Source: Dietzia sp. B32 (lineage in GTDB: Bacteria; Actinomycetota; Actinomycetes; Mycobacteriales; Mycobacteriaceae). Taken from it: 64,000 nucleotides of DNA. The position numbers and the translations under genes are program-made. The DNA is taken from NCBI RefSeq assembly GCF_024732245.1, contig NZ_CP093845.1:3532087-3596086 (forward strand), read 5' to 3'. The notes below the pieces were generated by a model. It was given only the letters and a program-made list of their open reading frames with translations. It did not search any database and was not told where the DNA came from. Of the stretch, positions 30,896 to 39,989 are shown piece after piece (within the stretch, counting starts at the first letter, position 1; the number at the start of each line of letters is the position of its first letter).

Positions 30896-32706
30896 GCCGA
30901 CCGCGATCGATCCGCCGGGGCGGTCCTCGTCGTCGTCCCCTTTCCCGTCGGGGTCGGTGACGCGTCGGTTCCGGTGGCGGCCTCGGCGGCGTCGGCGTCG
31001 GTCCCCGTGGGCGCGGCCGCGGCGGCCGCCTCGCGGGCGGCCTCGGCCTGCGCGGAGCCGGTCCGGAGCACGATCTGCGGCATGAACGCCAGGATCACCG
31101 AGGCGGCCACGGCGAGGATGCCGGCCACCAGGTAGATCTCGGACATGCTCAGCGCGTAACCCTGCTCGAAGGGATGCGCCACCAGCTCGGGAAGCCGGTT
31201 GATCACCGAGGAATCCTTGGTGACCGTCTCCAGTGCCCCCGCGCCGGTGGTGGGGTCGGCGAGGGCCCGGACGATCCCGTACGCGTCGGGATCCCGCTGC
31301 AGTGCGGGATCGGTGAGGCCCTCCTGAACGCCGCGGGCGAGACTACCGTCGGCGGCGGCCTGCTCGAGTTGGCCGGAGATGGAGCCGCCGACGCGGCTGA
31401 ACAGGATGGACAGGAACACCGCGACGCCGGCGGTACCGCCGAGTTGGCGGAAGAAGGTCGCCGAGGCGGTGGCCACTCCGATCTCGCGGGGACTCACGGC
31501 GTTCTGGACTATGAGGGTGAGCGGCTGCATGCAGTTGCCGAGCCCGATGCCCAGCACCAGCATGTAGACCATCACCAGCGTCAGCGACGTGTCGGCATCG
31601 ATCGTCCACAGCAGGAACAGGCCGGCAGCGGCCACCGCCGTTCCGAATATCGGGAACTCGCGGACACGGCCGGTCCTGGAGATGAGCTGGCCCGACACGA
31701 TCGAGGCACCCATCATCCCCGCGACCAGCGGGAGCATCATGAGCCCGGACTCCATGGGGTCGGCGCCGTGCACGATCTGCATGTACAGCGGCAGCGTCAT
31801 CATGCCGCCGAACATGGCCATACCCACGATCACGCCGCCGACCGTGACGATCGCGAAGGTGCGGTCGCGGAACAGGCGGAGCGGGATGAGGGCCTGGTCG
31901 CCCGCGCGGGCCTCGACGAGGAGGAAGAGCCCGATGCCGGCCAGCCCGACGACGTAGCAGCCGAGGGCGGCGGTGGAACCCCACCCCCAGGTGTTGCCCT
32001 GCTCGGCCACCAGCAGGAGAGGTACCAGACCGACGACGATCGCGGCGGCCCCCGCCCAGTCCACGCGATGATCGACCCGGACGTTCTTGACGTTGAGGGT
32101 GATCATCACGAGGGTCAGCGCCACCGCGCCGATGGGGATGTTGATGAGGAAGATCCAGCGCCACCCGTCGATGCCGAAGATCGTGTCCGCCCCGGCGAAG
32201 AACCCGCCGATCACCGGCCCGAGGACCGACGACGACGCGAAGACCGCCAGCATGTAGCCCTGGTACTTGGCGCGGTCACGGGGCGGGATGATGTCGCCGA
32301 TGATCGCGAGCGCCAGGGACATCAGTGCGCCGGCACCCAGTCCCTGGATGCCGCGGAAGACGGCGAGCATGTACATCGAGGTGGCGAGCGTGCACAGCAG
32401 AGAGCCGAACACGAAGATCACGATGCCGATCACGAAGAACGGCTTGCGTCCGTAGATGTCCGAGAGCTTGCCGTACAGGGGCGTCGAGATCGTGGACGTC
32501 ATGAGATAGGCGGTGGTGACCCATGCCTGGGCGTCGAGGCCCTGGAGGTCGTCGGCGATGGTCCGGATCGCGGTGCTCACGATCGTCTGATCCAGGCTGG
32601 CCAGGAACATCGCGGACATGAGCCCGGCGAGGATCACGAGGATCTGACGGTGCGTGAACTCGCCGTCCTCGCCTGCGAGCGCCGTGGAGGTCTTGGCGGT
32701 GGTCAT
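30880..32706 (-). CDS. DHA2-family (EmrB/QacA) multidrug MFS exporter
   Basis: A 608-residue 14-helix drug:proton antiporter. The first helices carry LASLDQTIVSTAIRTIADDL, the antiporter motif QAWVTTAYLM and the loop motif YGKLSDIYGRKP; motif C-like GPVIGGFF is also present. A long Ala/Thr-rich C-terminal tail (about 545-608) is unusual and probably cytoplasmic. The ATG at 32706 overlaps the stop of the upstream MarR gene by 4 bp, so regulator and pump form one operon. Substrates are likely hydrophobic toxins or dyes (family knowledge). Confidence 0.95.
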   Translation of the reverse strand: MTTAKTSTALAGEDGEFTHRQILVILAGLMSAMFLASLDQTIVSTAIRTIADDLQGLDAQAWVTTAYLMTSTISTPLYGKLSDIYGRKPFFVIGIVIFVFGSLLCTLATSMYMLAVFRGIQGLGAGALMSLALAIIGDIIPPRDRAKYQGYMLAVFASSSVLGPVIGGFFAGADTIFGIDGWRWIFLINIPIGAVALTLVMITLNVKNVRVDHRVDWAGAAAIVVGLVPLLLVAEQGNTWGWGSTAALGCYVVGLAGIGLFLLVEARAGDQALIPLRLFRDRTFAIVTVGGVIVGMAMFGGMMTLPLYMQIVHGADPMESGLMMLPLVAGMMGASIVSGQLISRTGRVREFPIFGTAVAAAGLFLLWTIDADTSLTLVMVYMLVLGIGLGNCMQPLTLIVQNAVSPREIGVATASATFFRQLGGTAGVAVFLSILFSRVGGSISGQLEQAAADGSLARGVQEGLTDPALQRDPDAYGIVRALADPTTGAGALETVTKDSSVINRLPELVAHPFEQGYALSMSEIYLVAGILAVAASVILAFMPQIVLRTGSAQAEAAREAAAAAAPTGTDADAAEAATGTDASPTPTGKGTTTRTAPADRSRSAERTD

Positions 32707-33173
32707 CGGCTCTCCTCGGCGGACGTGAGGGAGCAGAGTTCGGTGTGGAGGGAATCGGCGAGTCGGCGCAGGTCCGAGATGAAGGTGTCCGCCTGGTCCG
32801 GTGTCCAGTCCCGGAGGAGGCCGGCCATCCACTCCCCGCTGCTGTCGAGGACCCGGGAGATGAGCTCGGCGCCCGCGGAGGTGAGCGTGACGAGGCTGGC
32901 GCGCCCGTCATCGGGGTCGGGGACCTTGGTGATGAGGCCGCGGCTCTCGAGCTGGCTGACCTGGCGGCTCACCACCGACACGTCGGTGTGGATCCGCGCG
33001 GCCAGATCGGTGACCCGGGCGGGGCCGTCATGGATGGCGAACAGGAGCGGATGGGCGGTCGGTTCGACGGCCTCGTCGTAGCTGGGGACCGAGAGGTTCA
33101 CCGCACGAAGGAGTTTGACCACCCGCGACAGGTCCACCACCACTCGCCCGCCGCGTTCCGCGTCTATCGGCAT
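32703..33173 (-). CDS. MarR-family transcriptional regulator of the adjacent exporter
   Basis: A 156-residue winged-helix repressor. The core has ARVTDLAARIHTDVSVVSRQ as recognition helix region and the wing PDPDDGRASLVTLT. The ATG at 33173 follows a GAGGGGTGGG site and is preferred to a longer frame whose extra codons cover the operator. A perfect inverted repeat sits 19-35 bp upstream. It most likely represses its own operon until a drug ligand binds. Confidence 0.94.
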   Translation of the reverse strand: MPIDAERGGRVVVDLSRVVKLLRAVNLSVPSYDEAVEPTAHPLLFAIHDGPARVTDLAARIHTDVSVVSRQVSQLESRGLITKVPDPDDGRASLVTLTSAGAELISRVLDSSGEWMAGLLRDWTPDQADTFISDLRRLADSLHTELCSLTSAEESR

Positions 33174-33191
33174 GCCCACCCCTCGCTTCGG

Positions 33192-33208
33192 TTGCTTGCA
33201 GCAAGCAA
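33192..33208. promoter_or_regulatory. Operator for the MarR regulator
   Basis: A perfect 7-bp inverted repeat TTGCTTG-CAG-CAAGCAA lies just upstream of the MarR start codon. The size, symmetry and location are those of MarR-dimer operators; similar TTGCTTGC/GCAAGCAA sites are common in front of actinobacterial marR-MFS pairs. Confidence 0.82.
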
Positions 33209-33323
33209 ACATTACGCGCGGAGCGCACCATCGCGCCACCGGGTGGGCTGCGGGGTGGAGGGGAGAGGGCGGTTAAGCGTGATGAGGGGAACGCGAGCGG
33301 GTCCGACCTCGCTCGGGATGTGG

Positions 33324-33397
33324 TGCCCCCGGTCGGACTCGAACCGACACTGGACGGGTTTTGAATCCGTTGCCTCTGCCAATTGGGCTACGGGGGC
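33324..33397 (-). tRNA. tRNA with CAA anticodon (Leu)
   Basis: Reading on the minus strand: acceptor stem GCCCCCG with CGGGGGC, discriminator A73, and an encoded CCA at 33323-33321. The T arm is GTCGG-TTCGAGT-CCGAC. The D loop contains AATTGGCAGA, and the anticodon loop is TTCAAAA. Anticodon CAA reads the Leu codon UUG. The variable region is only about 5 nt (CCAGT), although leucine tRNAs normally carry a long variable arm, and there is an A31-C39 mismatch at the base of the anticodon loop. A73 is the leucine discriminator base. Confidence 0.85.
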
Positions 33398-33476
33398 GAA
33401 CGCGGCGAACCGCTGGTCCGGAAGTCTAACCGACGACCGATGAGCTTCTGTCCGACGCCCACCCTAGAGTGGCCCT

Positions 33477-36269
33477 GTGAGCACCACGAGTAAGACCGCA
33501 GAAGCCAGCACCACCCCCGGCACCGGACCCGGCGCCGCTTCCGGGGCCACCGCGGGGGAGGGGCCGACCCGCCTGCTGCTCCTGGACGGGCACTCGCTCG
33601 CGTTCCGCGCGTTCTACGCGCTGCCGGCAGAGAACTTCTCCACGGCCTCCGGCCAACACACCAACGCCGTGTACGGCTTCCTGTCGATGGTGGCCAACCT
33701 GGTGACCGAGGAGGAGCCCACGCATCTGGCCGTGGCGTTCGACGTCTCGCGGGCGACGCTGCACCGCACGGCGGAGTACCCGGAGTACAAGTCGACCCGT
33801 TCGGCCGCGCCCGAGGAGTTCAAGGGGCAGGTCGAGCTCATCCAGGAGGCGCTGGCGGCACTGGGCGTGCGGACCCTGTCCCTGGAAGGGCACGAGGCCG
33901 ACGACATCATCGCCACCCTCGCCACCCACGCGGGCGTCGCCGAGACGCTGATCTGCACCGGGGACCGCGACGCCCTGCAACTGGTGACGGACGAGGTCAC
34001 CGTCCTCTATCCGGTCAAGGGCGTCTCCGAACTCGCCCGGTTCACGCCCGAATCGGTCGAGGCGAAATACGGGGTGACGCCCACCCAGTACCCGGACGTG
34101 GCCGCGCTGCGGGGCGACACCTCAGACAACCTCCCGGGTGTGCCCAAGGTCGGCGACAAGACCGCCGCCAAGTGGATCACCCAGTACGGCACCCTCTCCG
34201 AACTCATCGCGCACGCGGACGAGATCAAGGGCAAGGTCGGAGAGAGCTTCCGCGAGCACCTACCCCAGGTCCAGCTCAACCGCCGGATCACCGAGCTCAC
34301 CCGCGACCTGGACCTCGGCGTCGGGATCGGCGACCTCGTCCGGGCGACCCCGGAGCGCGCTGACGTCAACGCACTGTTCGACCGGCTGGAGTTCGGGCCG
34401 CAGGCTCGCGATCGATTCCTCACGGCGTTCCTGCCGGAGGGTTCCCCCGCGCCGGCAGCGGAGGTGGAACTGGAGCAGGCCTCGGTCCTGCACGCCGGCG
34501 AGGTCTCCGACTGGCTCGCAGCCCATGCGCCGGCCGGGCAGCGGCACGGCCTCGTCGTCGTCGGACCCTCCCGACCCGGCGCGGGCGACGCGCAGACGAT
34601 CACCATCGCCGCCGCCGGCGGCGCCTCCGGGCACCTCGATCTGGCGACACTCGGACCCGACGACGAGCAGGCCCTCCGGGACTGGCTGGCCGACGACGCG
34701 GTGCACAAGGCGGTCCACGACGCCAAGGCGGCCACCCACGCGCTGATGGGGCGCGAGTTCCGGTTGGGCGGGGTCACCATGGACGTGGCCCTGGCGGCCT
34801 ACCTGGTGCGGCCCGGCCAGCGCAGTTACGGCCTGGCGGAACTGTTCCAGCGTCACCTGCGGCGCGAACTGCCCGAGGCGGAGGTGGGGGACAAGCAACT
34901 GTCCCTGCTCGACGAGGTCGATGACGCCGAGGCGGAACAGAAGAACGCCGACGCCGCCGCGACCCGCGCCCGCGCGGTGGTCGATCTCGCGGAGCGGCTG
35001 GACGTGGAACTGGAGCAGGTGCACGGGGCGCGCCTGATGGCCGAGATGGAACTGCCGCTCGTACCGGTGCTGGCGCGGATGGAGTCGATCGGCATCGCGG
35101 TGGACGGTGGCGCCCTGGACGGGCTGCGGGACGACTTCGCCGACCGCGGTCGGCAGGCTGCCGACGCGGCCTACGCCGCGATCGGCGGGGAACAGATCAA
35201 CCTGGGCTCACCCAAGCAGCTCCAGGTGGTGCTGTTCGAGACCCTCGGTATGCCCAAGACCAAGAAGACCAAGACCGGGTACACGACCGACGCCAAGGCC
35301 CTCGAGGAACTGCTCGCCAAGGAGACGGGGGACACCCCGGGTCGGGCGTTCCTCGAGGCACTGCTGCTGCACCGCGAGACCACCAAGATGCGGACGACGG
35401 TCGAGGGGCTCATCAAGACCATCGGTGACGACGGACGAATCCACACCACCTTCAACCAGACCGTGGCAGCGACCGGCCGGTTGTCCTCGACCGACCCGAA
35501 CCTGCAGAACATCCCCGTACGCACCGAGGATGGTCGACGCATCCGCGGATCGTTCGTCGTGGGCGACGGCTACGACTGCCTCCTCACCGCTGACTACAGC
35601 CAGATCGAGATGCGGGTGATGGCGCACCTGTCCGGAGACGCCGGGCTCATCGAGGCGTTCCGGACGGGGGAGGACCTCCACTCGTTCGTGGGCTCCCGTG
35701 CGTTCGGCGTTCCCATCGACGAGGTCACCCCGGAGCTCCGTCGCCGGGTGAAGGCCATGAGTTACGGCTTGGCCTACGGGCTCAGTGCGTTCGGCCTCGC
35801 CGCCCAGCTCGGGATCAGCCAAGGCGAGGCGAAAGAGCAGATGGAGGCCTACTTCTCGCGCTTCGGCGGCGTGCGCGACTACCTGCGCGCAGTGGTCGAA
35901 CAGGCCCGCCGCGACGGGTACACGGAGACCCTGTTCGGTCGGCGCCGCTACCTGCCCGAGCTCAACTCGGACAACCGGCTCAAGCGAGAGAACGCCGAAC
36001 GTGCTGCGCTCAACGCGCCCATCCAGGGCACGGCCGCCGACATCATCAAGGCGGCCATGCTCAAGGTCGACGCGGACCTCGCCGAGCGGCGGCTGAAGAG
36101 CCGTCTTCTGCTCCAGGTCCACGACGAACTGGTGCTCGAGGTGGCGCAGGGTGAACTCGACGAGGTCCGCGACCTGGTCGTGGACCGCATGTTCTCCGCC
36201 ATCGAGCTCGACGTCCCGCTGGACGTGTCCACCGGCACCGGCCCGAACTGGGACTCTGCGGCGCACTGA
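33477..36269 (+). CDS. polA: DNA polymerase I
   Basis: A 930-residue repair and primer-removal polymerase. The N-terminal 5'-3' exonuclease domain (about 20-310) includes AVAFDVSRATLHRT, GHEADDIIAT and DNLPGVPKVGDKTA. The 3'-5' exonuclease-like middle domain lacks the DxE proofreading motif (it reads GHLDLA), as in mycobacterial PolA, so proofreading is probably absent. The polymerase domain carries DYSQIEMRVMAHLSGD, the O-helix RRRVKAMSYGLAYGLS and VHDELVLEV. A GTG start follows the tRNA gene region. Confidence 0.97.
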   Translation: MSTTSKTAEASTTPGTGPGAASGATAGEGPTRLLLLDGHSLAFRAFYALPAENFSTASGQHTNAVYGFLSMVANLVTEEEPTHLAVAFDVSRATLHRTAEYPEYKSTRSAAPEEFKGQVELIQEALAALGVRTLSLEGHEADDIIATLATHAGVAETLICTGDRDALQLVTDEVTVLYPVKGVSELARFTPESVEAKYGVTPTQYPDVAALRGDTSDNLPGVPKVGDKTAAKWITQYGTLSELIAHADEIKGKVGESFREHLPQVQLNRRITELTRDLDLGVGIGDLVRATPERADVNALFDRLEFGPQARDRFLTAFLPEGSPAPAAEVELEQASVLHAGEVSDWLAAHAPAGQRHGLVVVGPSRPGAGDAQTITIAAAGGASGHLDLATLGPDDEQALRDWLADDAVHKAVHDAKAATHALMGREFRLGGVTMDVALAAYLVRPGQRSYGLAELFQRHLRRELPEAEVGDKQLSLLDEVDDAEAEQKNADAAATRARAVVDLAERLDVELEQVHGARLMAEMELPLVPVLARMESIGIAVDGGALDGLRDDFADRGRQAADAAYAAIGGEQINLGSPKQLQVVLFETLGMPKTKKTKTGYTTDAKALEELLAKETGDTPGRAFLEALLLHRETTKMRTTVEGLIKTIGDDGRIHTTFNQTVAATGRLSSTDPNLQNIPVRTEDGRRIRGSFVVGDGYDCLLTADYSQIEMRVMAHLSGDAGLIEAFRTGEDLHSFVGSRAFGVPIDEVTPELRRRVKAMSYGLAYGLSAFGLAAQLGISQGEAKEQMEAYFSRFGGVRDYLRAVVEQARRDGYTETLFGRRRYLPELNSDNRLKRENAERAALNAPIQGTAADIIKAAMLKVDADLAERRLKSRLLLQVHDELVLEVAQGELDEVRDLVVDRMFSAIELDVPLDVSTGTGPNWDSAAH

Positions 36270-36354
36270 CATCCCCGTCCACCTCCTCGGAGCCCGCCGA
36301 CCTGTACCCTAAGTTCATTTCAGATTCGGCTCCACGACGCCTGAAAGGGCAACC

Positions 36355-37257
36355 ATGACCCTCACCTCTCGGCGCGGTCTACGCGCCGCCCTGGCACTCA
36401 CGGCCACCGCTGCCCTCGCGCTGACCGGCTGCACCACCAACACCGAGGGGCCGCAGGACTCCGGGGAGCCCCGCGAGGAGGTGTCCCTCGAGACCGACGA
36501 GGAGATCGCAGCCCTCGTCCCGGCCGAGATCCGGGACAAGGGCGTCATCGTGATCGGCACCAACCCGCCGTACGCGCCCAACGAGTTCAAGAACGAGAAG
36601 GGCGAGATCGTCGGTTTCGACATCGACGTGATGACCGCGGCCGCCCAGCTGATGGGGCTGCGCGCCGAGTTCCGGGAGTCCGACTTCGAGAAGATCATCC
36701 CGGCGATCGAGGGCGGCACCATGGACATGGGCGCCTCCTCGTTCACCGTCAACGACGAGCGGCTCCAGACCGTCGACTTCGTCACCTACTTCGAGGCCGG
36801 TATCCAGTGGGCCTCCGCCGCCGGGAACGAGGTGGACCCGGATGACGCCTGTGGCCTGAACGTGGCCGTCCAGCGCACCACGGTCTCCGATCAGGAGGAC
36901 GTGCCCGCCCGTAGCAAGGCCTGCACGGACGCCGGCAAGCCCGCGATCGAGAAGGTCCAGTTCGACTCCCAGGACGAGGCCTCCACCGCTGTCGCCCTGG
37001 GCAAGGTCGACGCGATGTCCGCCGACTCGCCCATCTCGGCCTATGCGGTCAAGCAGTCCGAGGGCAAGATGCAGCTGGCCGGCGACGTCTTCGACTCCGC
37101 ACCCTACGGCTGGCCCGTCCGCAAGGACTCCGAGCTGACCGCCGCCCTGGAAGCCGCCGCAGACAAGCTCATCGAGACCGGCGACTTCGAGAAGATCGCC
37201 CAGAACTGGGGCCTCGAGGCCGGGCTCATCGACGACGCCGAGATCCGGAAGGGTTGA
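36355..37257 (+). CDS. Amino acid ABC transporter substrate-binding lipoprotein
   Basis: A 300-residue periplasmic-type binding protein (SBP family 3). The lipobox is LTGC with the lipidated cysteine at C26. The domain opens with GVIVIGTNPPYAPNEF and GEIVGFDIDVMTAAAQLMGL, typical of glutamine/polar amino acid receptors. It begins the three-gene importer and should be lipidated by the Lgt encoded upstream. Which amino acid it binds is not clear from sequence. Confidence 0.94.
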   Translation: MTLTSRRGLRAALALTATAALALTGCTTNTEGPQDSGEPREEVSLETDEEIAALVPAEIRDKGVIVIGTNPPYAPNEFKNEKGEIVGFDIDVMTAAAQLMGLRAEFRESDFEKIIPAIEGGTMDMGASSFTVNDERLQTVDFVTYFEAGIQWASAAGNEVDPDDACGLNVAVQRTTVSDQEDVPARSKACTDAGKPAIEKVQFDSQDEASTAVALGKVDAMSADSPISAYAVKQSEGKMQLAGDVFDSAPYGWPVRKDSELTAALEAAADKLIETGDFEKIAQNWGLEAGLIDDAEIRKG

Positions 37258-37268
37258 GTGACCGGTAG

Positions 37269-38252
37269 GTGAGTACCGCGGAACAGGGGGCGACGACCCC
37301 CCGGGCGGACGCCCCGGAACCCATCAAGGCGGTGCCCCTGCGGCATCCGTGGCGATGGGTCTCGGCGACGGTCGTCCTGGTGCTGGTGTTCCTCTTCATC
37401 TGGGGCGCGGCGACCAATCCGGCCTACGGCTGGAGCACGTACGGGAGGTATCTGTTCGACACCCGGTTCGGCATGGCGGTGTTCTACACCATCGCGCTCA
37501 CCCTGCTGTCGATGATCCTCGCCGTCGTCCTGGGCGTCATCCTCTCGGTGATGCGGATGAGCAGCAACCCGGTCCTCAAGGCCGTGGCGTGGGTGTACCT
37601 GTGGATCTTCCGCGGGACCCCGATCTACGTGCAGCTGCTGTTCTGGGGCCTGATCTTCACCCTGTACCGCCAGGTCCAGTTCGGGATCCCGTTCACCGAC
37701 TTCCAGATCGTCCGCTTCGACGACACGATGGTGCTGTACTCGGCCTTCTGGTTGGCCGTGGTGGGACTCGCCATGAACGAGGCCGCGTACATGGCGGAGA
37801 TCGTCCGCGCCGGCATCTCCTCGGTGCCGGAGGGGCAGGCCGAGGCCTCGACCGCACTGGGCATGACGTGGGGCCAGACCATGCGGCGGACGATCCTGCC
37901 GCAGGCCATGCGGGTCATCATCCCCCCGACCGGCAACGAGTTCATCTCGATGCTCAAGACCACCTCGCTCGTCGTCGCCATCCCCTTCTCCGGTGAGCTG
38001 TACGGGCAGGCGCGCGACATCTCGGGCGTCAACTTCCAGCCCATCCCGTTGCTACTGGTGGCCGCCACCTGGTATCTGGTCATCACCAGCGTCCTCATGG
38101 TGGGCCAGCACTACCTCGAGAAGCGCTTCTCCCGCGGCGCCACCCGTCAGCTCACGGGTCGACAGCTGCGTGCACTCGCCGATGCGGACGGGCTCACCCC
38201 GTCCTCTCTCGCCGCGGCCCGGGCCGCCGACCCGTCCGGAGGCAAGCCATGA
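37269..38252 (+). CDS. Amino acid ABC transporter permease (HisM/GlnP type)
   Basis: A 327-residue inner-membrane subunit. A first helix at about 35-55 precedes the His/Glu/Gln/Arg-type permease domain, with the EAA loop near residues 195-215 ([23 protein letters not shown]). The GTG start lies 11 bp after the binding protein. The C-terminal 40 residues form a soluble tail. It forms the membrane pore of the importer with the following ATPase. Confidence 0.94.
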   Translation: MSTAEQGATTPRADAPEPIKAVPLRHPWRWVSATVVLVLVFLFIWGAATNPAYGWSTYGRYLFDTRFGMAVFYTIALTLLSMILAVVLGVILSVMRMSSNPVLKAVAWVYLWIFRGTPIYVQLLFWGLIFTLYRQVQFGIPFTDFQIVRFDDTMVLYSAFWLAVVGLAMNEAAYMAEIVRAGISSVPEGQAEASTALGMTWGQTMRRTILPQAMRVIIPPTGNEFISMLKTTSLVVAIPFSGELYGQARDISGVNFQPIPLLLVAATWYLVITSVLMVGQHYLEKRFSRGATRQLTGRQLRALADADGLTPSSLAAARAADPSGGKP

Positions 38253-39010
38253 CGCCGATGGTCAGGGCCGAGCAGGTCTGTAAGAATTTCGGGTCACTCC
38301 GCGTCCTCAAGGGCATCGACCTCGAGGTCGCCGCTGGTGAGGTGCTGTGCCTGGTCGGGCCCTCCGGCTCGGGCAAGTCCACGTTCCTCCGGTGCATCAA
38401 CCACCTGGAGAGGGTCGACGCGGGCAGGCTCTACGTCGACGGGGAGCTCGTGGGATACCGCGAGAAGGGCGACAAGCTCTACGAGATCTCCCCGAAGCAG
38501 GCCGCGCGCCAGCGCCGGGACATCGGCATGGTGTTCCAGCACTTCAACCTCTTCCTCCACCGCACCGCCCTCGAGAACGTGATCGAGGCACCGATGCTGG
38601 TGAAGGGTCAGTCACGTTCGGACGCCACCGAGCGGGCCCGGGAGCTGCTCGCCAAGGTCGGCCTCGCAGCGAAGGCCGACACCTATCCGGCTCAGTTGTC
38701 CGGCGGGCAGCAGCAGCGTGTCGCTATCGCCCGCGCCCTGGCGATGGACCCCAAGCTGATGCTGTTCGACGAGCCCACCTCCGCGCTTGATCCCGAACTG
38801 GTCGGAGAGGTCCTGGGCGTGATGCGGGATCTCGCGGACGCGGGGATGACCATGGTCGTGGTCACCCACGAGATGGGCTTCGCCCGCGAGGTCGCCGACA
38901 CCGTGGCGTTCATGGACGACGGCGTCGTGGTGGAATCCGGCAAGCCGGCCGACGTGCTCAGGTCGCCGTCCCACCAGCGTACGAAGGACTTCCTGTCGAA
39001 GATCCTCTGA
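38249..39010 (+). CDS. Amino acid ABC transporter ATPase (GlnQ type)
   Basis: A 253-residue ATPase with Walker [10 protein letters not shown], signature [15 protein letters not shown], Walker [13 protein letters not shown] and the switch histidine in VVVTHEMGF. It overlaps the permease by 4 bp. The unit is closed by a 14-bp stem terminator. The importer is inserted between polA and rpsA, which are adjacent in M. tuberculosis. Confidence 0.96.
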   Translation: MTPMVRAEQVCKNFGSLRVLKGIDLEVAAGEVLCLVGPSGSGKSTFLRCINHLERVDAGRLYVDGELVGYREKGDKLYEISPKQAARQRRDIGMVFQHFNLFLHRTALENVIEAPMLVKGQSRSDATERARELLAKVGLAAKADTYPAQLSGGQQQRVAIARALAMDPKLMLFDEPTSALDPELVGEVLGVMRDLADAGMTMVVVTHEMGFAREVADTVAFMDDGVVVESGKPADVLRSPSHQRTKDFLSKIL

Positions 39011-39031
39011 CGCGCAGGCGCCCCGGGTCGG

Positions 39032-39069
39032 CGGCCCTGATCCCCTGCGGACGCGGGGGATCAGGGCCG
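39032..39069. terminator. Bidirectional terminator between importer and methyltransferase
   Basis: A perfect 14-bp stem (39032-39045 with 39056-39069) and a 10-base loop between two convergent genes. Confidence 0.85.
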
Positions 39070-39091
39070 TCTCGGCCCGGCGTCGAATCGT

Positions 39092-39898
39092 TCAGGGAAG
39101 CGTGGCCACGAAGATCGCCGTGCCGGGGAAGATCCCGCCCCGGAGCGGGCTCCACTGCCCCCACTCCCTGTCGAGCCATTCCGGCCACTCCGGCTCGATG
39201 AGGTCTTGCACCACGAAACCGGCGGCGACGAGTTCGCGGATTCGGTCACCCACCGTCCTGTGGTGCTCGACGTAGGTCAACTCGCCGGAGTCGTCGTACT
39301 CGGTGTACGGCGACCGGTCGAAGTACGGGAACATCGCCAGCAGTCCCTCCGGCCCCGGGTCGTCACGGAATATCCACCGCATGGGGTGGTTCACGGAGAA
39401 GACGAACCGGCCGCCCGGCCGCAGGACGCGAGCCGCCTCCGCCATGACACCCGCGGAATCGGCCACGAACGGGACCGCGCCGAATGCAGAGAAGACGACA
39501 TCGAAGCTGTCCTCCGCGAACGGGAGCCGACCGGCATCGGCCTGGATGAGAGGAACAGTCGCGGCCGGGCCCGTCGACCGGCTCGCCGCCTCGGCCCCCA
39601 CTCGGAGCATCCCGGCGGACAGGTCCACGGCCACGGCGCGGGCATCCTGGCCCGCGAGCCACCGCGAGCACGGCGCCGACCCGCACCCGATCTCGAGTAC
39701 ATCGCGGCCCGCCACGTCGCCGAGCAGATGCCAGTCACCCTCGTGCAGGCCCTCGGGGCACCAGATGAACTCACCCTCGGGGGAGTGGGCGCCGAGGAAG
39801 TCGCCGTGTTGATCGTGGTAGACGGTCGCTTCCGAGTCCCACCACATCCGTGAGGCTCGGACCGACTCTCCATGTCCGGGGGGGTTTGTGGACGTCAC
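39092..39898 (-). CDS. Class I SAM-dependent methyltransferase, divergent from rpsA
   Basis: A 268-residue methyltransferase of the Methyltransf_11 type: motif I DVLEIGCGSAPCSRWLAGQ near residues 75-93, motif II AVAVDLSAGML, a DVVFSAFGAVPF strand and ARVLRPGGRFVFSVNHP. The GTG at 39898 gives the N terminus TSTNPPGHGESVRASRMWWDSEA found in mycolata homologues; a downstream ATG is possible. It is divergent from rpsA by 91 bp. Its substrate is unknown. Confidence 0.9.
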   Translation of the reverse strand: MTSTNPPGHGESVRASRMWWDSEATVYHDQHGDFLGAHSPEGEFIWCPEGLHEGDWHLLGDVAGRDVLEIGCGSAPCSRWLAGQDARAVAVDLSAGMLRVGAEAASRSTGPAATVPLIQADAGRLPFAEDSFDVVFSAFGAVPFVADSAGVMAEAARVLRPGGRFVFSVNHPMRWIFRDDPGPEGLLAMFPYFDRSPYTEYDDSGELTYVEHHRTVGDRIRELVAAGFVVQDLIEPEWPEWLDREWGQWSPLRGGIFPGTAIFVATLP

Positions 39899-39955
39899 GT
39901 GTGAAGCGTACAGTTGACGGTCGCGTGCGTACGCGCTCGCTTTCTTCCTGTCCGC

Positions 39956-39961
39956 TACGAT
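39956..39961 (+). promoter_or_regulatory. Likely -10 element of rpsA
   Basis: TACGAT lies 29 bp upstream of the rpsA start codon, with the position expected for a -10 hexamer and a short leader. No convincing -35 at the right spacing was found, as is common for ribosomal promoters of actinobacteria. Confidence 0.4.
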
Positions 39962-39989
39962 TCCTATCCACTCCGGAGCACCCCACCAT

